Assembly (NCBI RefSeq): GCF_001625355.1
Contig: NZ_JSEE01000012.1
Span: 1 to 64,000, forward strand
Origin: Marinomonas sp. TW1
GTDB taxonomy: Bacteria > Pseudomonadota > Gammaproteobacteria > Pseudomonadales > Marinomonadaceae
Direction: 5' to 3'
DNA length: 64,000 bases
Both the position numbers and the translations under genes were made by a program. Position 1 is the stretch's first letter; each line of letters opens with the position of its first letter. This document shows, piece by piece, positions 55,099 to 64,000 of the stretch. The notes beneath the pieces were generated by a model, which saw only the letters and a program-made list of their open reading frames with translations, was not told the origin of the DNA and did no database searches.

Positions 55099-56479
55099 TC
55101 ATTTGCCAGATGAAATTTTTCAGGCGTTAAGCGGCTCGAATAAGACTCTCATCGAAGCGGTACTCAAAGATCTCGCTGACGTTTTCTATGATCACGCTGA
55201 GGATCCAATCAAAGACAAGTCCACCATTATTGAATCGATTGAAGACACGCTTCATAAATTGGATACCTTGTCTTGGCATGAGGATCAAAAAGAGTCATTT
55301 GATTCACCAAAAACCATTCATGATTATGCATTACGCATCTACCATAGATTAGTCAACACAGGATGGCTTGTTGAAGAGCAAGAGTTGTATCGCGTTAGTG
55401 TACTCATGACACCGCAGATTTCCATGTTGTTACGATCTTTGGTTGAGATCAGCCGTCATGGCAAACGGAACTATGGGGCAACGGTACTCAGCATACTGAG
55501 TAATTTGGAAGCGGTCGCAAAACAGCCGAAAGAAAGGGGCGTCACCCTTCGTCAATCGGCAGAAGCGGCACGAGAATTTTCCGCCCATCTGAACCAAATA
55601 TTATTAGGCATTCGCAGCTTACAACGGGAATTGTTTGCTAGTCGAGACCCTAAAGCCATTGTGTCTGGCTTCTTTGACTTGTTTGTTGAAGGCATTCTGA
55701 TTGCTGACTACAAAACCATCAAAACCAGTAACAACCCATTTCGTTTTCGTCGACAAATCCTCGAACTAACCCAAGATTTTTTAGCCAATCCAACCACCAT
55801 GGGACAAGTTGCACAATGTTATGTTGATCAGCAACTTATCACCATGGCAGAAGCACAAGCTATGGTTGAACAAGATTGTCGCGATATATTGCAAACCTTT
55901 AATAACATCGAGCAACGCTTAGAACGAATTGATGAATATCGCTATCGATTAGAAAAACGAGCCGCTGATACGGCTCGTTATATGGACAGTTCTCGCCCCG
56001 GCATGGCAACGAAAATTGCCGGTATTATTACCGATGTGGCGAAGTTCGAGCATTTGCCAGTGATGAAGCAAGTCATCGGCTCTCGTTTTGTTGGCATGGC
56101 TTCTGCCGCACAGCCAACAAAACGTCGTGAAGCGCCACCACCACGGGTGATGACACCTGCGGAGGTATCAGCCGATGCCATTAAATTGAGAGACCAACAG
56201 CGTCGATTCCATGAAGCGCGACAAGTGACTGTCGCGAAAATGCAGACTTACCTTGAAAAACAGATGGCCAGCCATACTCAAAAACACATTTTAGATTTTA
56301 CCATTTCGTCAGTGGAAGACTTTGTTTGCTTTGATCATCTTCGTTATGTCGGCTCTTTGGGTGTCAGTGCAAAAAAATTAGAAAATGTGTTTGAAATACA
56401 ATTTACCGATCAATTTGTAGATGTTCATGATTTTGTTGAATGCCGTGAATTCAATGTCGTACGTAGGAGCGAAGCTTAA
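55088..56479 (+). CDS. mksF: Condensin subunit MksF (kleisin, MukF-like)
   Basis: MksF is the kleisin of the MksBEF condensin, which organises and segregates the chromosome. The 463-residue protein is mostly helical, with a winged-helix N-terminal region (about 60-170, DYALRIYHRLVNTGWLVEEQELYRVSV) and a final winged-helix part (about 390-450) that binds the SMC head. The ATG at 55088 is chosen over 55082 because GGAG lies eight bases before it. It is the first gene of mksF-mksE-mksB, overlapping mksE by one base. Confidence 0.92.
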   Translation: MLFSHLPDEIFQALSGSNKTLIEAVLKDLADVFYDHAEDPIKDKSTIIESIEDTLHKLDTLSWHEDQKESFDSPKTIHDYALRIYHRLVNTGWLVEEQELYRVSVLMTPQISMLLRSLVEISRHGKRNYGATVLSILSNLEAVAKQPKERGVTLRQSAEAAREFSAHLNQILLGIRSLQRELFASRDPKAIVSGFFDLFVEGILIADYKTIKTSNNPFRFRRQILELTQDFLANPTTMGQVAQCYVDQQLITMAEAQAMVEQDCRDILQTFNNIEQRLERIDEYRYRLEKRAADTARYMDSSRPGMATKIAGIITDVAKFEHLPVMKQVIGSRFVGMASAAQPTKRREAPPPRVMTPAEVSADAIKLRDQQRRFHEARQVTVAKMQTYLEKQMASHTQKHILDFTISSVEDFVCFDHLRYVGSLGVSAKKLENVFEIQFTDQFVDVHDFVECREFNVVRRSEA

Positions 56480-57126
56480 TGCTTAAAGAATTAAAAAAGG
56501 TCGTTGAAGAGTCAGGGAAGGACGCACAAGAGTTCCAACAGACAGCAAATTATGTCATCGCCAATCAATTTGCCAGTGCTTACAAACATGGCCAACGCAA
56601 ACACTATTTGTTACTTGAGTCTTATCAAGAGTATTTTGATCGTTTATTTGATGCGCTCGGCATGAAACTCTACATCAATGAAAATGAACGTTTAGCTGGC
56701 GTTTTGCCGGTTCAAAGAGAAGCCTTTGTTCGATTAAAAACCGATGAAACGTTATTTTTACTTGTGCTGCGACAAATATACGAAGAGAAGATTGAAAACT
56801 TTGAAGTGGATAACGGCTTTGTGGCGACCAATACTCACACCATTTTGGATCGTTTTGTGCATTTGGTAAAACGAGAAATCCCGAGTGAAACTCGTTTTAA
56901 AGATATTTTATCTTTATTCAGTCGTCATGGTGTGATCATTCGCGGCAAAACCTACGAAGAAGACAGCAAAAACCAGATCATCAATATTACGCCTGTGGTT
57001 CGCCTAATTGTTACGGAAGCTTATTTGAGACAATTAGAGTCTTTCAATGGAACAGACCCAGATGAAGACGACATAGAAAGTGATGACAGTGATGTTGAAA
57101 TCACCTCTGAGACGAATCAAGACTAG
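56479..57126 (+). CDS. mksE: Condensin subunit MksE
   Basis: MksE binds the kleisin and bridges to DNA. The 215-residue protein is a tandem winged-helix protein with an acidic C-terminal tail (PDEDDIESDDSDVE), in the range of MukE/MksE. It starts on the mksF stop (TAATG) and ends nine bases before mksB. The acidic tail is more pronounced than I would expect and may regulate DNA contact. Confidence 0.92.
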   Translation: MLKELKKVVEESGKDAQEFQQTANYVIANQFASAYKHGQRKHYLLLESYQEYFDRLFDALGMKLYINENERLAGVLPVQREAFVRLKTDETLFLLVLRQIYEEKIENFEVDNGFVATNTHTILDRFVHLVKREIPSETRFKDILSLFSRHGVIIRGKTYEEDSKNQIINITPVVRLIVTEAYLRQLESFNGTDPDEDDIESDDSDVEITSETNQD

Positions 57127-57135
57127 GGCCTGATA

Positions 57136-60100
57136 ATGAAAAAATTAAATCGAATTGTATTAGTAAATTGGTACCTGCTTGGTGCAGAAGAAATCAATAT
57201 CCGTGGCAATACGGCCATCATTGGGCCAACAGGGTCCGGTAAATCTTCACTACTGGATGCCATCCAAACTGTGTTGACTGGTGCCAGTAAACGCCACCTA
57301 AATTACAACGCCAGTGCCAATGACGGAAAGGCAAGTGGCCGCAGCATCCGCTCTTATATTTTGGGCATGATCGACTCAGGCCAAGCCAATGCGAAAGTAT
57401 TTGGAACGGAACCAAGACAAGATGCGACTTGTTATCTTGCATTAGTGTTTGAAGACAGTGTTACAGGAAAAGAGTCGACGGTTGGACTTACTTTAAGCGC
57501 CTCTTTGGCGTCGCCAGAAGAAGATGTGCTTGGACGTTTTGTTCTACCTAACTTTGGCGCTCGTAAATCTGATTTCATTGATGCGATGGAAGGTAAGAGC
57601 TACAAAGCCAAGCCTTGGATTGAGGTTCGTGAAAGCTTAAAGAAAATCTGTTTAGACCCTTTTATTAAGTCTGGTAGTGCTTCTGCGACACAATACATTA
57701 ACCGCTACCTGGAAGAATTGAGCCCAAGTTCTGATCAGCTCATTACCATTGACGGCTTTTTGAAAAATTTCAAAAATGCTTTGAAATTTGTGCCTATTGC
57801 GTCACCCACTCGATTTGTGCAGGACTTTGTTTTGACGGAAGCGCCACTGCAAGTTGGCGCATACCAAAAATCGCTTAATGAATATCGCCAGTTAGAAGCC
57901 AAAACGCTGGAAGTCTCTAAACGTATTGATGACCTCAAAGTTATTCAACAAGACTGTGAGAAAAAGCATCAACATGATCAAAATGCCATTAATTATCAAT
58001 GGATAGCGACAGAGGCTCGATTTGATGAGTTGGGCAGTAAGCAAGATGACATTCAAGATCAGTACGATTTACAAAAAGAACGTGAAGAGGAAATTGAAGA
58101 AGAGCTAGCGACTCAATCAAGTTTGCTGAAGCAGCTTCAAGGTCAGCTTTTACGCCTAGAGCAGCAATATGAACACTCAGACGTTGGTTTAAAACTGCAA
58201 CAGCTTGAACAAAATAAAAAGCTGATTGAACTGCAAGGCCAGCAAGATCAAAAAGCCATTTTACAGTTACGTCAAATGGCCGTACTTTTAAAGGCTTTGG
58301 ATGGCTTTTCGGAAGTGTTATCAAAAGACTCGATTGAGCTTGCTCAAGAATTGTCGTCATTGGAGACAGTCATTAGTGAAGATGGTCGCATTGAGGGTAA
58401 TTTAAAACCCTTAACTCAGAAACTGTCTTTGCTAAATGATGCTTTGGATAAAGAAAAATCACTCTTGTTTGCTCAGCGATCAGAGTTAAATCGCAGCATT
58501 TTGAATCTCAAAGATGAGTGCAAACAGCTTGAATCTGACGTGTCTTCATTAAAAGGTGGCGTCAGCCCATTATCGCAAAATACTAAGCGACTGATTGCAT
58601 TATTAAAAGATGCCAATATCACAGCGACACCATTAAGTCATTTGGCTGAAGTCACCGAACGTAAATGGCAAGATGCCATTGAAGGTTATTTAGGTGCGCA
58701 ACGAGAAGCCTTGATTGTTGAACCGGAAGACGCCGAAGAAGCCATTCGTATCTTCCGCGCCCATCGTCGTCAATTAATGGGCTGTCGTGTGGTGGATACT
58801 ACTCAAACGCGTTTATGGTTGAGTCGAGGCGATCGACAATCTGCATTGCGCTTTATTCGATGCAATAACGATCATGCACAAGCGTATTTAAATCGCCGAC
58901 TTGGTGGCATCAAACCCGTTGAAACAGAACGTGAGTTGTTAAGAGAAGACAGTGCTATGACCGCCGATGGTATGTTGAAACTGTCGGGCACCATTTCAAC
59001 TATTCGTTCTGTGCCTCATATGATGGTCGGTATTAACACTGAAGGTATGCGCGAATCTCGTGAGCAGCAGCTAAAAACGCTCAGTGCGGAACTGGCCAAC
59101 TTGTTAACATCCGATCAGCGTCTCGAGCAAGCGGATGCGTTGCTTAGCCGAGTCATTGCGAATAATCAGTTTGATGTTGAGACATTGGGTAATGCTAGCC
59201 ATGCCGTAACCCGTTTGGTACAAGAACTGGAAGCGGTGAACGCAGAGATCAAGCAATTACAACAGCATGATGATACGGATCTACAAGAGCGCATTGAAGA
59301 GCTGAAGACACGTGTCGCGAATGTGGAATTAGAACAGAAGAAATTGGATCGCGAACGCCAACAAATTGCAGAGCAATTTGGTGCCCTGAACACGCAAAAA
59401 ACGCAACTCAGCTCAGCGTTGTCTGCCTTAGATGAAGAGCGTACTCGTTTAACATCGAATCCAAAATACGACGCGGAGTTTGCCAGTGAACGATATTCGT
59501 TGCTGGAAAGCAGTATGGTTCATGGCGCCGCCATTTATAAGGAAGCCATTAGCCGAGCGGACAAAGCCAGTGAAAAAGCTCGCAGTTTTGATCAAAAAGT
59601 TCGTAAAGAAGTGGCCGATCATTATGCTAAATACCATCAAGCCAATTTAGACGATGATAATCAATTGGATTACTTGGAATCTAAGTTTGAAGAGTTTGAA
59701 CATTATGTGTCTTACCAAATTGATGTTTTAAGTGAAACGGAATTGGCGAAATACGCAAAACGCGCAGAGATTGCTCGTCGTGAAGCAGAAGAAACTTTCC
59801 GCTCTGACTATGTGTCAAAACTCAAAGATTCTTTGGATCAAGTGGCACACATCATCCGAGAATTGAATCACAGTTTGAAGCGTCGTCCCTTTAACCAAGA
59901 AATCTATCAATTCCGCTATTACCCAAATGGGGATATGAAAGATATCTTGGATCTAGTAGAGCGATTTAGTGCACAAGATCAAGCCAATGTTGGTGGTTTA
60001 TTTGACCCTCAAATGAGTGATGATCCAGAACATGCTCGTGCCATTGAGGCCATTCAAGAGTTGATTTCGGATGAAGAGAAGCAGCAAGACCTCGCCGATT

Positions 60101-60552
60101 ATCGTAAATTCTACAACTTTGAGGTCGACATATTAGACAGCGATGGCAATAAGAAAACCACTTTGAGTCAGCGTATTCAGACAGGTTCTGGTGGTGAGCA
60201 CCAAATTCCATTTTATTTGGCCATTGCAGCGGCGCTATCGACTACATATCGTTTACATGAAACGATGGATGGGGATATTGTTGGTGGATTCTCTTTGGCC
60301 ATGTTTGATGAAGCCTTCAATAAGATTGATATGGTAAAAACATCCACTTGTATGGGCTTTATGAAAGACATAGGTTTACAGGTAATTGCCGCGGCACCAG
60401 ATGATAAACGAGCGGTAATGGCGGCCAACATGGATACCATTATCAGTGTCTGGCGTGAAGGTGGCGCGGTCTCGATTGATGTTGCCTATCCGAAAGAAAA
60501 AGGTCAGGTTTTACTAAATGGTCAATCTGACAATTTGTTAACACCAGCTTAA
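57136..60552 (+). CDS. mksB: Condensin SMC subunit MksB
   Basis: MksB is the SMC ATPase of the complex. The 1138-residue protein has Walker A GPTGSGKSS (residues 30-38), long coiled-coil arms (about 230-480 and 640-900), a hinge (about 490-620, with EGYLGAQREALIVEPED), the ABC signature TGSGGEHQ (1016-1023) and Walker B AMFDEAFNKID (D1058, E1059). All ATPase motifs are intact. It is much shorter than MukB (about 1480). No mksG/jetD TOPRIM nuclease gene follows; the next gene is bolA. That favours a housekeeping condensin over a Wadjet-type plasmid-defence system. Confidence 0.93.
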   Translation: MKKLNRIVLVNWYLLGAEEINIRGNTAIIGPTGSGKSSLLDAIQTVLTGASKRHLNYNASANDGKASGRSIRSYILGMIDSGQANAKVFGTEPRQDATCYLALVFEDSVTGKESTVGLTLSASLASPEEDVLGRFVLPNFGARKSDFIDAMEGKSYKAKPWIEVRESLKKICLDPFIKSGSASATQYINRYLEELSPSSDQLITIDGFLKNFKNALKFVPIASPTRFVQDFVLTEAPLQVGAYQKSLNEYRQLEAKTLEVSKRIDDLKVIQQDCEKKHQHDQNAINYQWIATEARFDELGSKQDDIQDQYDLQKEREEEIEEELATQSSLLKQLQGQLLRLEQQYEHSDVGLKLQQLEQNKKLIELQGQQDQKAILQLRQMAVLLKALDGFSEVLSKDSIELAQELSSLETVISEDGRIEGNLKPLTQKLSLLNDALDKEKSLLFAQRSELNRSILNLKDECKQLESDVSSLKGGVSPLSQNTKRLIALLKDANITATPLSHLAEVTERKWQDAIEGYLGAQREALIVEPEDAEEAIRIFRAHRRQLMGCRVVDTTQTRLWLSRGDRQSALRFIRCNNDHAQAYLNRRLGGIKPVETERELLREDSAMTADGMLKLSGTISTIRSVPHMMVGINTEGMRESREQQLKTLSAELANLLTSDQRLEQADALLSRVIANNQFDVETLGNASHAVTRLVQELEAVNAEIKQLQQHDDTDLQERIEELKTRVANVELEQKKLDRERQQIAEQFGALNTQKTQLSSALSALDEERTRLTSNPKYDAEFASERYSLLESSMVHGAAIYKEAISRADKASEKARSFDQKVRKEVADHYAKYHQANLDDDNQLDYLESKFEEFEHYVSYQIDVLSETELAKYAKRAEIARREAEETFRSDYVSKLKDSLDQVAHIIRELNHSLKRRPFNQEIYQFRYYPNGDMKDILDLVERFSAQDQANVGGLFDPQMSDDPEHARAIEAIQELISDEEKQQDLADYRKFYNFEVDILDSDGNKKTTLSQRIQTGSGGEHQIPFYLAIAAALSTTYRLHETMDGDIVGGFSLAMFDEAFNKIDMVKTSTCMGFMKDIGLQVIAAAPDDKRAVMAANMDTIISVWREGGAVSIDVAYPKEKGQVLLNGQSDNLLTPA

Positions 60553-60563
60553 TTGAGATAAGC

Positions 60564-60869
60564 ATGATCATTCAGCAGCAAATAGAGCAAAGCTTACACA
60601 CGTCATTTGATGTTCATCATATGACGTTAGAGAACGAAAGTTATAAGCATAATGTACCAGATGGCAGTGAGTCTCACTTTAGATTGGTGTTGGTGTCGAA
60701 TGACTTCATTGGCAAAAGGCTCGTTCAGAGACACCAACTAATATATGCTAGTTTACAAGAAGAAATGCAGCGTATTCATGCCCTTGCTATGCATCTTTAT
60801 ACTTTAGATGAATGGCAAGATCGTGAACAATCTGCCCCTCTATCACCTAAGTGCCACGGAGGAGAGTAG
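60564..60869 (+). CDS. bolA: BolA family protein
   Basis: BolA affects cell shape and, with monothiol glutaredoxins, binds 2Fe-2S clusters. The 101-residue protein has the conserved ESYKHNVPDGSESHFRLVLVS (residues about 25-45), the cluster/DNA-binding loop and the H residue in the RHQLIYASL and HALAMHLYT segments. It follows mksB by 11 bases and probably shares the mRNA. IbaG-type relatives are shorter. Confidence 0.95.
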   Translation: MIIQQQIEQSLHTSFDVHHMTLENESYKHNVPDGSESHFRLVLVSNDFIGKRLVQRHQLIYASLQEEMQRIHALAMHLYTLDEWQDREQSAPLSPKCHGGE

Positions 60870-60892
60870 GCTATTAGGCCCTCTCAAACTGT

Positions 60893-61195
60893 ATGAGTAT
60901 TACGGTAAATCAAGATGACAAAAATAACACTGTGACGATCAGCTTAATTGGTAGCTTTGATTTTTCTTTGTTCAATGATTTCAGAGCAGCGTATACTGAT
61001 TTGGATGGAAGTTTTAATCGTTACGTTATCGATATGTCTTCGGTTGAGTATCTAGACAGTGCAGCACTTGGCATGCTTCTTAGTATGCGCAATGCCATTC
61101 CCGCTGAACAAGAAATTGACCTTAAAGGGGCGAATGCCTTTATCAAAAACATCCTAATGATTTCTCGCTTTGATAAGCGCTTTAATATTATATAA
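60893..61195 (+). CDS. STAS-domain anti-anti-sigma factor (HsbA-like)
   Basis: The 100-residue protein is a SpoIIAA-like STAS domain with the phosphorylatable serine in the conserved YLDSAALG (S56). Such proteins, when dephosphorylated, bind an anti-sigma factor or other partner. The next gene (8 bases on) is a response regulator with a PP2C phosphatase domain, as in the HsbA/HsbR pair of Pseudomonas, which controls biofilm and flagellar genes through FlgM. The kinase and anti-sigma partners are not in the window. Confidence 0.92.
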   Translation: MSITVNQDDKNNTVTISLIGSFDFSLFNDFRAAYTDLDGSFNRYVIDMSSVEYLDSAALGMLLSMRNAIPAEQEIDLKGANAFIKNILMISRFDKRFNII

Positions 61196-61203
61196 AGGGA
61201 AGA

Positions 61204-62346
61204 ATGAAATTATTATGCATAGATAGTGAGCCTGTTTACCGAGACATCCTGACACTTTGTGCAGAAAGAGAAGGCCTGAATGTCAAAACAGTGGCGTCAT
61301 ATCATGAAGCCATTGATGCCTTTAAAGATTTCGTGCCAGATATTGTGACCTTGGATGTCATCATTAAAGGTGGTAACGGTCTCGAATTGGTAAAAAAGCT
61401 AAAGAACTTAAGCGGCAGCCGTTTTGTTCCTATGCTTTTTCTCGCCTCACATACGTCTGATTCCGTCATGGATCAGTGCTTTCATTCTGGTGCGGATGAT
61501 TTTCTACCAAAACCGTTTGACGAAATGCTTTTCAATATACGTCTTAAGACCCATATGCGTCACGTTGCTTTGGTGAAAGAGATGTATAAAAAAAATAAAG
61601 CCCTGACCTTCTTTCAGACCATGATTGAGCGCGAACATGAGATGGCTCATCAAGTGCTTGACCATATTCAAACCAGAAGTGAAAAAAATTCTGATCAGGT
61701 CGTCATAACACGCATTGCGGCGGCCAGTTTTAATGGTGACTTGGCGCTTGTCAAAACGCGGGCGGATGGTGCGAGGTTGGCTTTTGTCGGAGATTTTACT
61801 GGGCATGGCTTGCCAGCATCCATTGGAGCGTTGCCGGTTATGCAGACTTTCTTTGATGCCGTTGATGACCTCACAAGTTTAAGTGAATTAGCCATCAAAA
61901 TTAATAAAACATTAAACAGCATTTTACCTGATTATATGTTTTGCGCCGGTTATTTGATTTTGTTGTCACCGGACGGTCATTTCAATTATTGGGGTGGCGG
62001 CATGCCTGATGCCATGATTCGTCGTTCATCTGGTGAATTAGATTGCCTTAAATCCCGTCACATGCCATTAGGTGTGCAATCCACTTGCGAATTCGATCCA
62101 AGCTTAGAGCGCAATCAGTTAAAAGCGGGAGACACATTGGTTATTTTATCGGATGGCGTATTGGAGCTTAAAAATACTGAAGGAAATATGTATGGTGAAG
62201 AGCAGGTAAAAGCGCTCATTAAGATGTCCTATGGTGATAAAAATCTAATGCGGGCACAAACAAGAACAGAGCGAGTATTAGAGGAATATCTAGGCGACGC
62301 AGTACAACTCGATGACATCACATTGGTTGCACTGCGCACAGAGTAA
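61204..62346 (+). CDS. Response regulator with C-terminal PP2C (SpoIIE-type) phosphatase
   Basis: The 380-residue protein has a receiver domain (1-120) with D7, phospho-acceptor D51 (VTLDVIIKGGN) and the Lys in DDFLPKPFD, then a helical linker and a PP2C-like SpoIIE phosphatase domain (about 160-380) with the metal-site FVGDFTGHGLPAS and LVILSDGVLELKN. It probably dephosphorylates the STAS protein upstream when activated. It is HsbR-like, but without a C-terminal kinase domain, so it is phosphatase only. Confidence 0.92.
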   Translation: MKLLCIDSEPVYRDILTLCAEREGLNVKTVASYHEAIDAFKDFVPDIVTLDVIIKGGNGLELVKKLKNLSGSRFVPMLFLASHTSDSVMDQCFHSGADDFLPKPFDEMLFNIRLKTHMRHVALVKEMYKKNKALTFFQTMIEREHEMAHQVLDHIQTRSEKNSDQVVITRIAAASFNGDLALVKTRADGARLAFVGDFTGHGLPASIGALPVMQTFFDAVDDLTSLSELAIKINKTLNSILPDYMFCAGYLILLSPDGHFNYWGGGMPDAMIRRSSGELDCLKSRHMPLGVQSTCEFDPSLERNQLKAGDTLVILSDGVLELKNTEGNMYGEEQVKALIKMSYGDKNLMRAQTRTERVLEEYLGDAVQLDDITLVALRTE

Positions 62347-62351
62347 ATTGT

Positions 62352-62987
62352 TTACTTGGCTTTTTTCTTTTTATTATTGCTTCCCTTATAAGGTGCTTTT
62401 TTTGGTGTTGGTTTCTTTTCTGGCTCCGTTCTAAGAACCAAAAATAAATCGGTTACCACTTCGGGGATTTGTGCAATGCAGGATGCGGTAAGCTTGTCAC
62501 TGGCACGAATTTCAAGCACTTCTTTATCATCAAACAGGTCTGACGCGACCATCACTGGCAGCAATAATTCTGCCACGATCTCTTCTTTTTCAGGCTCAAA
62601 CCATTGGGCTTCTGTCATGAATACCCCTTCCATGAAGCCTGTTGCCCACTCTTGCAACTCACTGAGTTCTTCAGCAGAAGAGCCCATTGCAATTTCACAA
62701 GGCAGCAAAAAACCGTCTTCTGATTCAAGTTCTTTTTGAATGTCCGTTAATAGGCGAGTGAGATATTGAGCAATTTGCTTTTCTTGCTTATCGTTTTCGT
62801 ACTTAGGGGTTTCTTCAAATACAACAGGCAGCCAATCTGATTCGGAAATCGGTTTGGGACAAATTGCCAAAGCGGTTAAAAAACCATGTGCCATCACAAA
62901 GTTTTGACATTCTTCGTGAACCAGGTCTGAATCCAAAAAATCTTCTAATGTTTCTAGTTCCAGATCATCAAGAGGTTGGTGTGCCAT
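62352..62987 (-). CDS. UPF0149 family protein (YecA/YgfB-like)
   Basis: The 211-residue acidic protein has the UPF0149 fold: LEDFLDSDLVHEECQNFVMAHGFLTALAICPKPI near the start, ELQEWATGFMEGVF in the middle, and a lysine-rich basic tail (KKKPTPKKAPYKGSNNKKKK). Function is unknown for the family. The ATG at 62987 is preferred because AGGA lies ten bases before it; an ATG three codons earlier overlaps that site. It is convergent with the phosphatase gene (5 bases between stops) and divergent from recQ. Confidence 0.88.
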   Translation of the reverse strand: MAHQPLDDLELETLEDFLDSDLVHEECQNFVMAHGFLTALAICPKPISESDWLPVVFEETPKYENDKQEKQIAQYLTRLLTDIQKELESEDGFLLPCEIAMGSSAEELSELQEWATGFMEGVFMTEAQWFEPEKEEIVAELLLPVMVASDLFDDKEVLEIRASDKLTASCIAQIPEVVTDLFLVLRTEPEKKPTPKKAPYKGSNNKKKKAK

Positions 62988-63083
62988 GTATTTCATTTCC
63001 TAATGTTAATTTAGATTGTGATTCTAGCGAAAAGACCCAGAAAAATCGATGCAGAAGCCTCGTAAATCAGAGATAATTATTGT

Positions 63084-64000
63084 ATGAACTCGAAAAAACA
63101 ACAGGCTCTTAAACGCTTAGGTTACACAGATTATCGACCACTTCAAGAAGAAGCGATCGATGCCTTATCTGCAGGGCAGGATGTGGTTCTTGCGGCACCA
63201 ACAGGCGGCGGTAAATCACTCATATATCAGTCCGCTGGTTTGCTGCGTGATGGTGTTGCTGTCATTGTCAGCCCGTTGATCTCTCTAATGACACAGCAAG
63301 TTGATCAGCTGAATGCAAAAGGCATTCATGCCAAATTCCTCAACTCGACGCTAAACCCCGGTGAACAAGATGATTTGGTCTGGTCTATCCGACATCATCG
63401 CATTGAGTTTTTGTATTTATCTCCGGAAAAGTTAATCCAGCCATCCATCATGGGGCTTTTGCAAAGTGTTGATATTGCGCTGTTTGCAATTGATGAGGCT
63501 CACTGTATTGCGCAATGGGGAGGGGATTTTCGACCAGAGTACAGTCAGCTAGGCCAGGTTAAGCAATGTTTCTTAACGGTGCCAATCATTGCGTTAACCG
63601 GCAGTGCAGACAATCAAACATTAAAAGGCATTCAATCTTCTTTAGGTATCCTCAATGCTGAGGTCATCAAAGGCAGCATCGATCGCCCTAATATCCAAAT
63701 CCAAATTGCTCAGAAGAAACAAGCAAAACAGCAAATATTGTATTTTCTTCACCATGAAGTCTCAGGCCAATCGGGCATTATTTATTGCCGATCACGCAAC
63801 AAAACAGAAGAACTTTGTGCTTGGTTACGGCACTTGGGGTTTCATAGTTTGACCTATCATGCCGCGATGAAAGATGCGGACAAACAGAGAAACCATGAAA
63901 CCTTCTCTCGGGATAATGGCGCCATCATGGTCGCCACAACCGCTTATGGAATGGGGATTGATTTACCTCAAATTCGTTTTGTGATTCACATGGATATCCC
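63084..64000 (+). CDS. recQ: RecQ-family DNA helicase, 5' part (runs off the window)
   Basis: The frame opens at ATG 63084 and is still open at the window end. About 305 residues are visible. It has Walker A AAPTGGGKS (about residues 36-44), DEAHCIAQWGGDFRPEY (about 138-154), SRNKTEEL-type motif IV and AYGMGID (motif V). Several positions differ from standard RecQ: the upstream Q motif reads RPLQ instead of RPGQ, CIAQWGGDF instead of CISQWGHDF, and motif III is LTGSAD rather than LTATA. It is a divergent RecQ member, possibly not the main RecQ. It is divergent from the UPF0149 gene. Confidence 0.88.
   Translation, partial: MNSKKQQALKRLGYTDYRPLQEEAIDALSAGQDVVLAAPTGGGKSLIYQSAGLLRDGVAVIVSPLISLMTQQVDQLNAKGIHAKFLNSTLNPGEQDDLVWSIRHHRIEFLYLSPEKLIQPSIMGLLQSVDIALFAIDEAHCIAQWGGDFRPEYSQLGQVKQCFLTVPIIALTGSADNQTLKGIQSSLGILNAEVIKGSIDRPNIQIQIAQKKQAKQQILYFLHHEVSGQSGIIYCRSRNKTEELCAWLRHLGFHSLTYHAAMKDADKQRNHETFSRDNGAIMVATTAYGMGIDLPQIRFVIHMDI

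Noticed and set aside
55088..60552. Complete Wadjet (JetABCD) plasmid-defence system
   Set aside because: No jetD/mksG-like TOPRIM gene is beside the operon; the next gene is bolA. The set fits an MksBEF housekeeping condensin better.

Overview
The window looks like chromosome of a marine gammaproteobacterium of the Oceanospirillales type, most likely Marinomonas or a close relative. This is inferred from moderately AT-rich DNA, gene order and protein sequences: ruvCAB joined to tolQRAB-pal-cpoB, a YbiT-type ABC-F ATPase, MksBEF rather than MukBEF, and BolA beside an anti-anti-sigma/PP2C pair. No species can be proved from the sequence alone.

Layout. 1-3.5 kb is accessory DNA: a polymorphic-toxin C-terminal module with a candidate immunity gene, orphan small genes, and the broken 5' end of a REP-associated (Y1) transposase. 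3.6-8.5 kb holds B12-dependent methionine synthase (metH), a corrinoid adenosyltransferase and a RidA protein. 8.5-16 kb has a lone cyclic-nucleotide-binding protein, ybiT, a MOSC protein, an ornithine/lysine decarboxylase, a split YeeE/YedE transporter pair with likely operators, a TerB-like protein and sodB. 17-21 kb carries cysDN and a MarR-controlled siderophore-interacting reductase. 21-31 kb is a core block: a GreA/GreB-like factor, aspS, ruvCAB, the whole Tol-Pal operon, tRNA-Lys and nadA. 32-48 kb mixes a membrane coiled-coil protein, a nitroreductase, tRNA-Ser, hipBA with paired operators, a thioesterase plus a GGDEF protein with a degenerate active site, YciH, truC, tesA with an opposed YbbA/YbbP ABC system, DNA polymerase II, tatD and an HDOD protein. 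49-64 kb has cheV, a TSUP permease, hemH, a HAD phosphatase, small envelope and zinc-ribbon proteins, a short CbiX chelatase, the MksFEB condensin operon, bolA, a STAS/response-regulator-phosphatase pair, a UPF0149 protein and the 5' part of a divergent recQ.

How it fits together. Most of the window is housekeeping: DNA repair and chromosome organisation (ruvCAB, polB, recQ, mksFEB), envelope integrity (Tol-Pal), sulfur and B12 metabolism (cysDN, metH, adenosyltransferase, CbiX), and iron/haem/redox (sodB, SIP reductase, hemH). Signalling genes cluster on the right (HDOD, CheV, STAS, PP2C). The least described parts are the toxin island at the left end, the candidate operators at yeeE/yedE, marR, hipB and hemH, the inactive-looking GGDEF protein, the MksFEB operon without a nearby mksG, and several unassigned proteins (14306-14767, 16044-16985, 32098-33621, 52721-53101). 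No CRISPR array, integron, prophage or complete insertion sequence was seen.
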